Of a stretch of DNA of 46,065 bases, positions 24,093 to 32,519 are shown in pieces. The stretch covers positions 1-46,065 of the forward strand of contig DASPKA010000026.1 of assembly GCA_035628335.1 (NCBI GenBank), read 5' to 3'. The position numbers were made by a program, and so were the translations under genes. This stretch comes from DASPKA01 sp035628335 (lineage in GTDB: Bacteria; Patescibacteriota; Doudnabacteria; UBA920). Position 1 is the first letter of the stretch. Each line of letters starts with the position of its first letter. The notes beneath the pieces are model-generated. The model ran no database searches and was not told the DNA's origin. It saw only the letters and a program-made list of their open reading frames with translations.

Positions 24093-25241
24093 ATGAAAAA
24101 ATATATTATTTTTGGTATTAGTGTGATAGTAGTAGGCGCGTATAGTATGTTGGCTCAGCGAGATATAGAGGGTAATGTCTATAAGGTGGGGCTTTCGCTC
24201 CCACTCAGTGGGAACTTCGCAAGCACTGGGGAGGATGTGTTAAGTGGTATACAATTAGCAGTTAAGCACATTAAGGCTGAGAGGGGGGTGGAAATACATC
24301 TTGTGGTTGAGGACTCGAAGGCTGACGCAAAAAGTGCTGTCGATGTTGCGCACAAAATGTTGGATGTCGATAAGTTACCTATGGTTATCTCTGGACCAGG
24401 TTCCAGCGCCAATCTTGCAGCAGCTCCGATATATGAGCAACGTAGAACTTTTTTCTTTGTCGTTTCTCAAACACCTAAACTAAACAATGCAGGTGAATAT
24501 ATTTATAAGTTTTCTCCAGATGTTCCAAAAGAAGCCGTGCTGATGGCTAAGCATTTGCATGAAACAGGTATAAAACATTTGGGTATTATATTTGACTCAA
24601 GCAGCGACACTTCATTTACAATCAATGAAGTTCTATTAAAGGAGTTTATGGTTGGGAGCAGTACTGCTACCAGCGAGGCAGTAGACGCAAAAACTTCAAA
24701 CGATTTTCGCTCCTCTTTAACAAAGATTAAGGCAGCAAATGTGGACGCGCTATTTTTAGCCCCCGGCCCAGACAAAGTTATTGCGCAAGTTATTAACCAG
24801 GCACGAGAGCTGGGGATTAACGTACCGCTCTTCAGCTGGTCTCCCCTTGAAACCAAGACAATCATAGACTCAGCAAAGCAAAATGCAGAGGGTATAGTCT
24901 ATACAGCGCTGCCGTTTTCTTGTGAGTATGGAAATACCCAAATGAAGTCATATTGTGATGAGTTTGAGAAGGCGTATCCGGGAAAAAATCCTTTGCATTT
25001 TGGCCCCCAGGCATATGATGCGCTTGTTTTGTATATAAATGCCATACTAACAGCAGGACTTAAGCCTGAGGACCTGCAAAGCCAGGACGGCAAAGACCGT
25101 TTGCGCTATGAATTAGCAAAAATAAAGAACTATGAAGGGGTAAGCGGGGATATATCTTTGGATGAAAAAGGGAACATAACAGAAAAAGCATTCCAGTTGC
25201 GTCAAGTCAAGGATGGTAAATTTATTCCTTATATAAAATGA
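24093..25241 (+). CDS. Branched-chain amino-acid-type ABC substrate-binding protein (LivK-like)
   Basis: 382 residues: short N-terminal hydrophobic segment (YIIFGISVIVVGAYSML) with no lipobox cysteine, so perhaps membrane-anchored; then two-lobed Peripla_BP_6 fold (VYKVGLSLPLSGNFASTG; GIQLAVKHI; VISGPGSSANLAAAPI; DALVLYINAIL). The ligand could be an amino acid or amide. No permease or ATPase gene is adjacent, which is unusual; it may act as a receptor or use a transporter elsewhere. The longer GTG start at 24084 would place the ATG after the predicted transcript start; ATG 24093 is preferred. Confidence 0.85.
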   Translation: MKKYIIFGISVIVVGAYSMLAQRDIEGNVYKVGLSLPLSGNFASTGEDVLSGIQLAVKHIKAERGVEIHLVVEDSKADAKSAVDVAHKMLDVDKLPMVISGPGSSANLAAAPIYEQRRTFFFVVSQTPKLNNAGEYIYKFSPDVPKEAVLMAKHLHETGIKHLGIIFDSSSDTSFTINEVLLKEFMVGSSTATSEAVDAKTSNDFRSSLTKIKAANVDALFLAPGPDKVIAQVINQARELGINVPLFSWSPLETKTIIDSAKQNAEGIVYTALPFSCEYGNTQMKSYCDEFEKAYPGKNPLHFGPQAYDALVLYINAILTAGLKPEDLQSQDGKDRLRYELAKIKNYEGVSGDISLDEKGNITEKAFQLRQVKDGKFIPYIK

Positions 25242-25454
25242 AAACGCGCTGCTTGAAGGCAACGCGTTTACTGGGGTTATCTCAACATATCGGCGCTTGA
25301 GCCGGTAGGATATGATAACTTCTTCGCCGTCAAGCCAGGTTGTCCTTGAGAACCAGACGCCTCCGTTACCGTGCAGCCAGATCATAAACCTATGATTTTC
25401 CACAAGGATCTGGTTTTTTTCCCTACAGTGGACTTTGACTGGGACACGTCTCAT
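25113..25454 (-). CDS. Hypothetical protein, 113 aa, overlapping the convergent gene
   Basis: AGGAGGTGAT directly precedes ATG 25454 on the minus strand, a strong ribosome site. The first 70 residues are basic and aromatic (FMIWLHGNGGVWFSRTTWLD, ISYRLKRRYVEI); the last 43 are antisense to the binding-protein gene and rich in Phe/Tyr, as expected of antisense translation. It is coupled to the upstream 60-residue gene, one base apart. The real product may be shorter in relatives, with a lost stop here. Family unknown. Confidence 0.5.
   Translation of the reverse strand: MRRVPVKVHCREKNQILVENHRFMIWLHGNGGVWFSRTTWLDGEEVIISYRLKRRYVEITPVNALPSSSAFSFYIRNKFTILDLTQLECFFCYVPFFIQRYIPAYPFIVLYFC
25242..25269 (+). 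terminator. Terminator-like hairpin after the binding-protein gene
   Basis: AAACGCG (25242-25248) pairs with CGCGTTT (25263-25269), loop of 14. It lies inside the coding part of the convergent gene. Confidence 0.5.
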
Positions 25455-25455
25455 A

Positions 25456-25638
25456 TCACCTCCTGAGCACTCCAGTAGTTTCGAGCCTGTGGATGATTTG
25501 TTTGGCAGTCGTACCTCTCCCTGCTTCTCGAATAAGCAGGCGTTTTTCTACGCTGCTGGGGTTTGTTCCAAACAAAATATTAAAAACTATTTGCCATCTT
25601 CTTCTTGTATCTGCCTTGCGGCCAGTAGTTCTTTTCAT
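25456..25638 (-). CDS. Small basic hypothetical protein, 60 aa
   Basis: GGAGG four bases before ATG 25636-25638 and an extended -10 promoter upstream support expression. The product is rich in Arg/Lys (MKRTTGRKADTRRRWQIVF ... ETTGVLRR), suggesting nucleic-acid binding. Its last two codons form the Shine-Dalgarno of the next gene. Confidence 0.5.
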   Translation of the reverse strand: MKRTTGRKADTRRRWQIVFNILFGTNPSSVEKRLLIREAGRGTTAKQIIHRLETTGVLRR

Positions 25639-25658
25639 GGATCCTCCATATTTGCAAT

Positions 25659-25667
25659 ATTATAGCA
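25659..25667 (-). promoter_or_regulatory. Extended -10 promoter of the two-gene minus operon
   Basis: TGcTATAAT on the minus strand (25667 down to 25659). The transcript would begin near 25652 with GGAGG close to its 5' end. Confidence 0.55.
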
Positions 25668-25699
25668 TGTAATAGTTTATATAAAGAAATTGTGAAATA

Positions 25700-25728
25700 T
25701 TTACAAAAATATCATATTTTGTTATAAA
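25700..25728 (+). promoter_or_regulatory. Promoter of the ACT-domain gene
   Basis: TTTACA (25700-25705), 17 bases, TGtTATAAA (-10 at 25723-25728), then eight bases to ATG 25737: near-leaderless. Confidence 0.65.
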
Positions 25729-25736
25729 TATAACAT

Positions 25737-26372
25737 ATGATAAAGATAAAAGACGCTCTCGCAGAGGTATTAAGGGGAAATGAGTACTTAGACTATGCAT
25801 TGCATCATAATTTGCTAAATAACGCACAGGTAGCTAAGTATTTGCTCCCGTATATAGAAATCCGCACTAAGAAAAGTGTAAGTATGGCTGCGCTTCAGAT
25901 GGCACTCGTAAGGTACAATAAGGAGCTAAATAAAAAAAGAAACAAAACGCAAAAAAAGCCAAAAGGTGAAAGGATTTCTACCATACTCGGGCTTCGTATA
26001 GAGACTTATTCAAATGACATAAAAACTCACGCTAAGATTCAAAAGTTTTATGAATGCATCTCTGAGAAAAGTGGATACTTAAGTATAACCGAAGGATTAG
26101 ACGAGATTACAATAGTTTATGAGGAAAAGTTCGTTAATCTTGCTATTTCTGAAAAACCCAAATTTACATTACTTAATGTAGCAGCTGTAAACCTTCACTT
26201 TTCCGCTGAGTATTTAAAATATTCTGGAATGCTACATTCAGTAATGCATACTATGCTGGTTCAGGGAATAAACATATTAGAAGTGGCATCCACTTCCACT
26301 TCCATAATATTGTACGTACACTCAAAAGACGTAAAGCTTGCGTTTAACACGCTTTATGATAGACTGTTATAG
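25737..26372 (+). CDS. Orphan ACT-domain regulatory protein
   Basis: 211 residues. N-terminal helical region with a possible DNA-binding fold (NNAQVAKYLLPYIEIR; VSMAALQMALVRYNKEL), a lysine-rich linker (LNKKRNKTQKKPKGER), and a C-terminal segment close to the ACT domains of aspartate kinase: SGMLHSVMHTMLVQGINILE then STSTSIILYVHSKDV. No catalytic domain. A ligand-sensing transcription factor is the best guess; the ligand may be an amino acid. Related archaeal and CPR proteins are known only as uncharacterised families. Confidence 0.6.
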   Translation: MIKIKDALAEVLRGNEYLDYALHHNLLNNAQVAKYLLPYIEIRTKKSVSMAALQMALVRYNKELNKKRNKTQKKPKGERISTILGLRIETYSNDIKTHAKIQKFYECISEKSGYLSITEGLDEITIVYEEKFVNLAISEKPKFTLLNVAAVNLHFSAEYLKYSGMLHSVMHTMLVQGINILEVASTSTSIILYVHSKDVKLAFNTLYDRLL

Positions 26373-26414
26373 ACGTTTTTTTTGTACAAACTTTAGTTTC
26401 AGATTGGAGGAAGC

Positions 26415-26852
26415 ATGTCAATTCACGCAGTTCAGAGTAAGAAAATGCTCGCATTTACTGCCCTATGGCTCACGCAAGTTTTCCTTTGTTTTGTATTGCT
26501 TGAGTACATACTGCGAAATTCGAGTCGACAAGTTGCTGGTTATTTGGGGCATACATTGCTAAGTTTGGCTAATGTTGGGATAGCTTATGTAATCCTAACC
26601 TATAGGTCATACAAGAGTAACAAGCGCATTTATGAAGTTGAAGTGTTTTACAGAGCTATTGCATTCATTGCACTCTGTATCTTCGCTGCTTCGGTAGCGC
26701 TTACCTCTGTATTAGTTGCATTCTTTCACGGTTCATTTTCCCAGCCTATCCCCCGTTGGTATGAGTTGGGGTCTGTACTGGTAATTGTTGCCACGTTAGT
26801 CTGTGTCACTACAGCCGTAGTCGGGGCCTGGCGAAAGAAAGCATTTACCTAA
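26415..26852 (+). CDS. Small membrane protein, four helices
   Basis: 145 residues with a clear GGAGG ribosome site four bases upstream of ATG. Four hydrophobic segments (FTALWLTQVFLCFVLLEYIL; LLSLANVGIAYVILTY; AIAFIALCIFAASVALTSVL; LGSVLVIVATLVCVTTAVVG). Family not recognised. Confidence 0.6.
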   Translation: MSIHAVQSKKMLAFTALWLTQVFLCFVLLEYILRNSSRQVAGYLGHTLLSLANVGIAYVILTYRSYKSNKRIYEVEVFYRAIAFIALCIFAASVALTSVLVAFFHGSFSQPIPRWYELGSVLVIVATLVCVTTAVVGAWRKKAFT

Positions 26853-26855
26853 AAA

Positions 26856-26884
26856 AACGCGGTGCTCCAAGCGAGCACCGCGTT
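26856..26884. terminator. Bidirectional terminator, 12-bp stem
   Basis: AACGCGGTGCTC (26856-26867), loop CAAGC, GAGCACCGCGTT (26873-26884). Seven T residues follow on the minus strand, so it mainly ends the valS-SDR transcript. Confidence 0.9.
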
Positions 26885-26891
26885 ATAGATT

Positions 26892-27617
26892 TTAAAATGG
26901 CATAATATCTATATCTTGGACATCCACATGAGCGGGTTGGTTAACAACACAAGATATAACCCATGCAATGTCTGCAGCTTCGAGCAGGGGAGGAGGGTAC
27001 GGGAGCCCATAGTTCTCACAACGGCGTTTTAGTGCTTCTTCTGTAAAAAAGTCTGTTCTCACCATGCCCGGGTTTACAGTACAAACCTTTATACCAAAGG
27101 GTTTTAGCTCCAGACGTGTTCCTTGGCTGTAGCCCTGCAAGCCAAATTTTGTTGCATTATAGTATTCGCCATTGCTACTCGCTTTCTTAGCTGCCACAGA
27201 GGCAATGTTGAGTATAAGCCCGGATTTCTGTTTTTTCATATACGGCACTACTAGCTGAGTCAGCTGCGCGAGGCCAATTACGTTGGTTTCCATCATGTCT
27301 CTGAACTCGACAATGTTCATATCTTCTATGCTCGCAAAAATTCCATACCCAGCGTTATTAAGCAGAACGTCAATGTTACTAAATTTTGCAATAGTTTTTG
27401 TGACTACTATCTGAAGGGATTCTTTATTTCGCACGTCTCCTTGAAGTACCAAAAAATTTTCAGGTGAAAACTTTTCCGCTAGGCTTGCCTGCAGTGCTTC
27501 TGTCTTTTCGCCATTGCGAGAAAATGCAGCAACTTTATGACCCTCTTGTAAGAGCAGAAAAACAGCTTCCCTTCCAATCCCCCGAGTACCACCGCTAACT
27601 AATATAACCTTTTGCAT
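26892..27617 (-). CDS. Short-chain dehydrogenase/reductase
   Basis: 241 residues with the classical SDR set: TGxxxGIG as SGGTRGIG at 8-15, NNAGYG near 88, catalytic Ser in LNIASVAAKK near 138, and YNATK (YxxxK) near 152, followed by PGMVRTDF. NAD(P)-dependent oxidoreductase of unknown substrate. Directly downstream of valS, probably on the same transcript. Confidence 0.9.
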   Translation of the reverse strand: MQKVILVSGGTRGIGREAVFLLLQEGHKVAAFSRNGEKTEALQASLAEKFSPENFLVLQGDVRNKESLQIVVTKTIAKFSNIDVLLNNAGYGIFASIEDMNIVEFRDMMETNVIGLAQLTQLVVPYMKKQKSGLILNIASVAAKKASSNGEYYNATKFGLQGYSQGTRLELKPFGIKVCTVNPGMVRTDFFTEEALKRRCENYGLPYPPPLLEAADIAWVISCVVNQPAHVDVQDIDIMPF

Positions 27618-27647
27618 GATTATTCAGACTTTATTATGTTAATAACA

Positions 27648-29822
27648 TTATCCGTTCCATTTTGAAATCATGATGAGGTCGTCTTTGCCTACTAGTCCTT
27701 GTTTGCGCAAGTGCTGCCAGATTGTTTCGGTGACGAAAGGCATAAAGGGGTGCAGAAGTTTGAGTATGTTTATGAGTACGTGAATCAGTATTTTTTGTGT
27801 ATTTTCTTTGAGTGCTTCGTTTTGCATTTGTGGCTTGCTTGTTTCTACATAGACGTCAGCAAATTCTGTCCAGGTGAACTGGTATATTTCTTGTGCAGCT
27901 TCATGGAAACGGAATTCCTCGAGGTTATTGGTGATCTTTTTAATAGCTGAATCTAATTTTTCAAGGATGTCCTTGTCGGCCTTAGTTTTGGCTTCGTATC
28001 TCCAGTCTGTTTTTTCTACATTCATTAAAATGAAGCGTGAAATATTCCAGAGCTTGTTGGCAAAGTGCTTCATGCCTTTTATTTTGTCTTCAGCAAGTGG
28101 GATGTCGGTTCCTGCTGAGGTAGAGAAAACCAGAGCAAAACGCAATGCGTCGGTGCCATAGGTGTCTATGACGCCAAGTGGGTCTATGATGTTCCCTTTG
28201 CTTTTACTCATTTTTTGTCGGTCTTTGTCACGCACGAGACCATGTAGGTACACCGTTTTAAACGGAACTTGCCCTAGGTGGTAGGTAGACATGAGAATCA
28301 TGCGGACGACCCAAAAGAAGAGGATGTCATATCCTGTTTCCAGCACATCTGTTGGGTGGAAGTCTACTAAATCTTTAGTCTTTTCTGGCCAGCCAAGAGT
28401 TGAAAATGTCCAAAGTCCCGAAGAAAACCAGGTGTCCAAAGTGTCAGGATCTTGTTCCCATCCTTCGCCTTCAGGCGCAGTTACGCCACAGTAAGTTTCG
28501 CCATTTTTGTACCAAACAGGAATTCGGTGACCAAACACAATTTGCCTAGAAATGCACCAGTCTTTAAGATTATCAACCCACTGGTTGAAATAGATTTTTT
28601 TGTGATATTCAGGGATTATGTTAATTTGCCCACTTTCAACAACATGGCGCAAAATTTGAACAATGGCAATCTCTTCGCCCTGGGAGATGCCTGTAATTTC
28701 ACCAGTTTTTATTTTGAATTTTTTGTTTACGTCAACAAACCACTGTTCGCGGATTTGTGGTTCTATAATTCCACCACCTCGTGAATTTGTTGCCAGGCGA
28801 TGTTGATATTTATCGTCTATTTTTTCTACCAAACCTTTTGCCTGTAGCTTTTCTATAATTAATGGTCTGGCTTTCTTTATGTGTTGCCCCTCAAATTCTC
28901 CTGCGATAGGGAGGAGGAGGCCTTTTAGATCTATTATTTGTTCTATGTCTAAGTTGTGCCGTTTGGCTATATCATAGTCGGTTGCATCATGGGCAGGAGT
29001 GATGGTCATAACGCCCGTACCAAACTCCATGTCTACTGACTCGTCTTTAATAACCGTGGAAGTAATTTTTCCATTGATCCACTCAACATCAATTTGGTCG
29101 CCGTGTTTAAATTGGCTGTATCTTTTATCGTCTGGGTGCATAACGACGTACTTGTCACCAAACTTGGTTTCGGGCCGGGCAGTACCTATGATAAACGGTC
29201 CATATTTTAAGTAGTAAAAACTAGTAGTTTCATCTTTCCATTCTATTTCCTCATCTGAAACATTTGTCTGAAGTTTCGGGTCCCAGTTTACTAGGCGGTT
29301 GCCGCGGTAAATAAGTCCGTCTTCAAACATATTTTTAAAAGCGGTAGCAACGGCTAAGTTTCTTGGCTCGTCGAGCGTATATGCTAGTCGTGACCAATCA
29401 CAAGAGGCACCCATTTTTTTAACTTGTTCCAGTATAATGTGCTGGTGCTTCAGCGCATAGTCATTAACTAGTGCTACGAACTCCTCGCGTGAGAAATCGC
29501 GACGAGTTTTGTTCTCTTTTTTGTAGAGCTCATTCTCTACTTTTGCCTGAGTTGCAATAGCAGCGCTATCTGTTCCCGGGACCCACAATGCACGCTTGCC
29601 GCGCATACGCTCAAAGCGAATCAGGATATCTTGGATAGTTAAAAACAACGCATGGCCGACATGTAGCACACCAGTAACATTTGGTGGAGGCATAGTAATG
29701 GCATAGGGTCGTCTGCCTTGTGCGTCTGGAAGATTGTCGGGGTTGAAATACCCCGACTTTTCCCATAATTCATAAATTTTCGCCTCTTCTTCTGTTGGGT
29801 TATATGTTTTGGAAAGTTCCAT
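27648..29822 (-). CDS. valS: Valyl-tRNA synthetase
   Basis: 724 residues. Class I synthetase: PPPNVTGVLHVGHAL carries the HIGH motif (HVGH) near residue 45, the editing CP1 domain follows with GTGVMTITPAHDATDYD, and KMSKSKGN near 535. It ends soon after the anticodon-binding helical domain; the C-terminal coiled-coil arm of most bacterial ValRS (total about 880-950) is missing, a shortening seen in reduced genomes. A long folded leader with T-box features precedes it. Confidence 0.95.
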   Translation of the reverse strand: MELSKTYNPTEEEAKIYELWEKSGYFNPDNLPDAQGRRPYAITMPPPNVTGVLHVGHALFLTIQDILIRFERMRGKRALWVPGTDSAAIATQAKVENELYKKENKTRRDFSREEFVALVNDYALKHQHIILEQVKKMGASCDWSRLAYTLDEPRNLAVATAFKNMFEDGLIYRGNRLVNWDPKLQTNVSDEEIEWKDETTSFYYLKYGPFIIGTARPETKFGDKYVVMHPDDKRYSQFKHGDQIDVEWINGKITSTVIKDESVDMEFGTGVMTITPAHDATDYDIAKRHNLDIEQIIDLKGLLLPIAGEFEGQHIKKARPLIIEKLQAKGLVEKIDDKYQHRLATNSRGGGIIEPQIREQWFVDVNKKFKIKTGEITGISQGEEIAIVQILRHVVESGQINIIPEYHKKIYFNQWVDNLKDWCISRQIVFGHRIPVWYKNGETYCGVTAPEGEGWEQDPDTLDTWFSSGLWTFSTLGWPEKTKDLVDFHPTDVLETGYDILFFWVVRMILMSTYHLGQVPFKTVYLHGLVRDKDRQKMSKSKGNIIDPLGVIDTYGTDALRFALVFSTSAGTDIPLAEDKIKGMKHFANKLWNISRFILMNVEKTDWRYEAKTKADKDILEKLDSAIKKITNNLEEFRFHEAAQEIYQFTWTEFADVYVETSKPQMQNEALKENTQKILIHVLINILKLLHPFMPFVTETIWQHLRKQGLVGKDDLIMISKWNG

Positions 29823-29990
29823 AATATAAAAAGCACTTAATAATCTGCGCTCCCAATAGGGAAGGTACCAGCGCGAATGAGTGCTTAACTTTATGGCAGT
29901 TACGGTGCCGACCGGCAGGTTCTACTAAGCTTTCGCGTTTCTTCCTGCGCAACCTCAGAGACAGCTGAGGTATGTGCTTTAACGTTATAG
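29823..29990 (-). promoter_or_regulatory. Candidate T-box-like riboswitch in the valS leader
   Basis: On the minus strand: a 7-bp hairpin (ACCTCAG 29971-29965 with CTGAGGT 29958-29952) whose six-base loop CTGTCT holds GUC, a valine codon; a middle stem GCAGG/CCTGC; then GCGC (29874-29871), bulge TGGTACCT (29870-29863), TCCC/GGGA with loop TATT, and GCGC (29850-29847), which is the T-box antiterminator plan. UGGU pairs with ACCA, the expected 3' end of tRNA-Val. AAGCACT (29886-29880) and AGTGCTT (29837-29831) plus five Us form a terminator just before the ATG. Resembles the ultrashort stem I class. Not verified by covariance. Confidence 0.55.
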
Positions 29991-30017
29991 TTTTATTTTT
30001 TCATTAATCCCTGAAAT

Positions 30018-30023
30018 TGTCAA
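30018..30023 (-). promoter_or_regulatory. -35 element of the valS leader promoter
   Basis: A perfect TTGACA on the minus strand; 17 bases further is only AAAAAT, so the -10 is weak or the spacing differs. It directly abuts the plus-strand -35 at 30024-30029. Confidence 0.45.
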
Positions 30024-30052
30024 TTGAATATGTATGCAGAATATGGTACTCT
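30024..30052 (+). promoter_or_regulatory. Promoter of the ABC permease operon
   Basis: TTGAAT (30024-30029), 17 bases, TGgTACTCT (-10 at 30047-30052). ATG 30064 is 11 bases beyond. Confidence 0.5.
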
Positions 30053-30063
30053 GTTGTATACAC

Positions 30064-31368
30064 ATGAAAAAAGTCCGCTTATTTTTTAAAGCTTTAATGA
30101 ATGTCAGAGTAACGCTACGCGTTGCTTTTTTTCTGGCGTTTAGACAGATTCGCCGATCAAGCAAATGGACTACCGGTCTAATTATTTTTATTATGATGCT
30201 GACGTTCTTGAATTTAGTAGTGGTTTCAGGGTTATTGGTTGGCCTCATCTCTGGTTCTTATGTCCAGTTTAGGGACCACTATGCAGGGGATGTGCTCATT
30301 ACTCCGGCTCCTGGCAGGACATACATTGAGGACTCTCAAGATATAGTAAGTTATGTCAAGGGTTTGCCGGAGGTTGAGACTGTCTCTTCAAGGACTTCCA
30401 TTTTAGCTCAGGTAAAAGGTACGTTAGATGAAAATCCTAAGGCCAAGGAAAAGCCCAATGTGTCTGGAGGTGCGATTATTGGCATTAATCCAGATGAAGA
30501 AGAAAAATTAAGTGAATTCTCTAAGTTTGTTTTGGAAGGGCAAAACCTTAAAAATGGTGAAGAAGGTTTTATTTTGATCGGTGCAAACTTGATCAAAGAA
30601 TATTCTACGTTCGGCGATGTAGACATTCCAGGCCTTGAGTTACTTAAAAATATAAAAGTAGGGGACAGGGTTCGGGTTAGTATTGAAACTGAAGCAGGGC
30701 CAGCAGAAAAAGATGTGATTGTAAAAGGAATTATGAAAAGCAAGGTTGACCAAATCTCTCAGCGGTATTTTATGGTTGATAAAGAGCTGCGTCGTATGTT
30801 GCCGGCCAATAGACTTGAGCTTCAGGAGATAGCTATAAAATCTAAACCAGATATGGGTAGGTTGGTTGCAGACGATGTTATGGCACATTTCAACAATCCA
30901 CGTGTCAGGGTGCAGACGTATCAAGAAGCCATCCCTTCTTTTTTGCGTGATATAGAAACAACATTTGGCATTCTGGGAAACTTTCTATCGAGCTTCGGTT
31001 TGATATTAGCCTGTATTACAGTGTTTATAGTTGTATTCATAAACGCTGTAAACAGGCGAAAGTATATAGGTATACTCAAGGGAATTGGTGTCGAGCCGCG
31101 AGTGATTACGCTTGCGTACGTATGTCAGGCGGTTTTTTATGGAGTCGCAGGTGCTACCATTGGGCTAGTTATTACATTTGGGTTACTCAAACCATTTTTT
31201 GAAAGGAACCCAATCAACTTTCCTTTTTCAGATGGCATCTTGGTTGCAACGCTTGATGGCTCGCTCCTTCGAGTTGGAATTCTCCTCTTTGTAACAATTT
31301 TGGCCGGGTTTATACCTGCATATATGATAGTAAGAAAAAATACTTTAGATTCAATATTAGGACGCTAG
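30064..31368 (+). CDS. ABC transporter permease, FtsX/MacB type
   Basis: 434 residues with the MacB/LolCE plan: one N-terminal helix (LIIFIMMLTFLNLVVVSGLL), a large exterior domain (about 70-295), and three C-terminal helices (FGLILACITVFIVVFINAVN; AVFYGVAGATIGLVITFGLL; VGILLFVTILAGFIPAYMIV). Such permeases export lipoproteins, peptides or drugs, or transmit mechanical signals. The ATG at 30064 is chosen over 30034 because the latter lies within the promoter. The ATPase gene begins one base after its stop. Confidence 0.88.
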   Translation: MKKVRLFFKALMNVRVTLRVAFFLAFRQIRRSSKWTTGLIIFIMMLTFLNLVVVSGLLVGLISGSYVQFRDHYAGDVLITPAPGRTYIEDSQDIVSYVKGLPEVETVSSRTSILAQVKGTLDENPKAKEKPNVSGGAIIGINPDEEEKLSEFSKFVLEGQNLKNGEEGFILIGANLIKEYSTFGDVDIPGLELLKNIKVGDRVRVSIETEAGPAEKDVIVKGIMKSKVDQISQRYFMVDKELRRMLPANRLELQEIAIKSKPDMGRLVADDVMAHFNNPRVRVQTYQEAIPSFLRDIETTFGILGNFLSSFGLILACITVFIVVFINAVNRRKYIGILKGIGVEPRVITLAYVCQAVFYGVAGATIGLVITFGLLKPFFERNPINFPFSDGILVATLDGSLLRVGILLFVTILAGFIPAYMIVRKNTLDSILGR

Positions 31369-31369
31369 T

Positions 31370-32047
31370 ATGATTAAGGCTCAGCATATTGTAAAAACTT
31401 TTATTAACGGGGATGTCGTGACACCCGTGCTCAAGGGAATAGACCTGGACATTCGCTCAGGCGAGTTTGTAGCTATTATTGGGCCTTCAGGCGCTGGCAA
31501 GTCAACACTTATGTACCAATTGTCTTTGCTTGATCACCCTACTAAGGGAAGTATAGTTATTGATGGCAGGGAGACTGCTGAGATGAACATTGCCGAACGC
31601 ACGGCATTCCGCTTGCATGAGCTTGGGTATGTGTTTCAGGACTATGCTATACTGCCTGAGCTTACGGCCGTGGAAAATGTTATGACTCCTATTCTCATGA
31701 AAGGAACACCGAAAAAAGAAGCCAGAAAAATCTCACTCCAAGTGTTGGACCAAGTGGGATTAAGTGACCGAGTCGACTTTCTTCCAAATAGGCTTTCAGG
31801 TGGACAACAGCAGCGTGTCTCTATTGCTCGCGCGATTGCACATGAGCCTAAAATTTTATTTGCTGACGAACCTACAGCCAACTTGGATACAGTTACTTCA
31901 CGAGAAATACTCTCTTTATTTATGGATCTGCATGTAAAGGGTCAGACTATTGTTATGGTGACCCATGAAAAAGAGTTTGCAGAAATGGCTGAGAGGATTA
32001 TTGAACTAAAGGATGGACGGATAATCAGTGACAAAAAAACCACCTAA
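31370..32047 (+). CDS. ABC transporter ATP-binding protein (LolD/MacB type)
   Basis: 225 residues, complete ATPase: Walker A GPSGAGKST at 38-46, Q-loop YVFQDYAIL, signature LSGGQQQRVSIARAI, Walker B ILFADEPTANLD and H-loop MVTHEK. The LFADEPTANLD and tandem Q of LSGGQQQR fit the LolD/MacB/FtsE group. Works with the permease encoded one base upstream. Its stop lies in the first arm of a terminator. Confidence 0.93.
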   Translation: MIKAQHIVKTFINGDVVTPVLKGIDLDIRSGEFVAIIGPSGAGKSTLMYQLSLLDHPTKGSIVIDGRETAEMNIAERTAFRLHELGYVFQDYAILPELTAVENVMTPILMKGTPKKEARKISLQVLDQVGLSDRVDFLPNRLSGGQQQRVSIARAIAHEPKILFADEPTANLDTVTSREILSLFMDLHVKGQTIVMVTHEKEFAEMAERIIELKDGRIISDKKTT

Positions 32048-32062
32048 ACAGAGGTGGTTTTT
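32037..32062. terminator. Bidirectional terminator between ABC and pilus operons
   Basis: AAACCACCT (32037-32045), loop AAACAG, AGGTGGTTT (32052-32060) with T-runs on both strands. It ends both convergent operons. Confidence 0.88.
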
Positions 32063-32073
32063 GTTCGTGGGTA

Positions 32074-32514
32074 TTATCTGGTTACAGAGACTGTTTGCCC
32101 AAGTTCAGCACTTGGTGCGCCTATGGTAATGCGTCCGTTACTGTCTTGTCGAGCGGTATAGCCGGTGTTATAATCTGTGGTTGAGGTCCATACTCCGGTA
32201 GAAGGGTCAACAGGTAATTGCGGAATATATGTTGGCACCAAACAGGCAAGGTTTACGGTGCTTGTACCCGTGCTTGCGATTGTAGAGGTTGCGGTTGAGA
32301 TAGAAGCACAGAGGGTTCCGCGGTTATCCGCCAAGTTTTGGCCTAACGCATTTAAGAGAGCACTGGCATCACTCCAGCGTTGTGCGTTTCTGGATTGTGC
32401 GAACTGGCGAGCTGGGTTAATTGCAATTAAAACAATTCCTGCGAGCAAGGCAATAATACCTATAACTACAAGGATTTCGATAAGCGTAAACCCTCGTTGA
32501 TTTGTTTTTTTCAT
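32074..32514 (-). CDS. Type IV major pilin-like protein
   Basis: 146 residues. Leader MKKTNQRG, cleavage after Gly, then FTLIEILVVIGIIALLAGIV with Glu at position 5, the class-I prepilin signature. The C-terminal globular domain has two cysteines (GTLCASIS and VNLACLVP) that may form a disulfide. It is the last gene of the pil operon but has two promoters of its own, as expected for the main subunit. Confidence 0.9.
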   Translation of the reverse strand: MKKTNQRGFTLIEILVVIGIIALLAGIVLIAINPARQFAQSRNAQRWSDASALLNALGQNLADNRGTLCASISTATSTIASTGTSTVNLACLVPTYIPQLPVDPSTGVWTSTTDYNTGYTARQDSNGRITIGAPSAELGQTVSVTR

Positions 32515-32519
32515 ACTCT

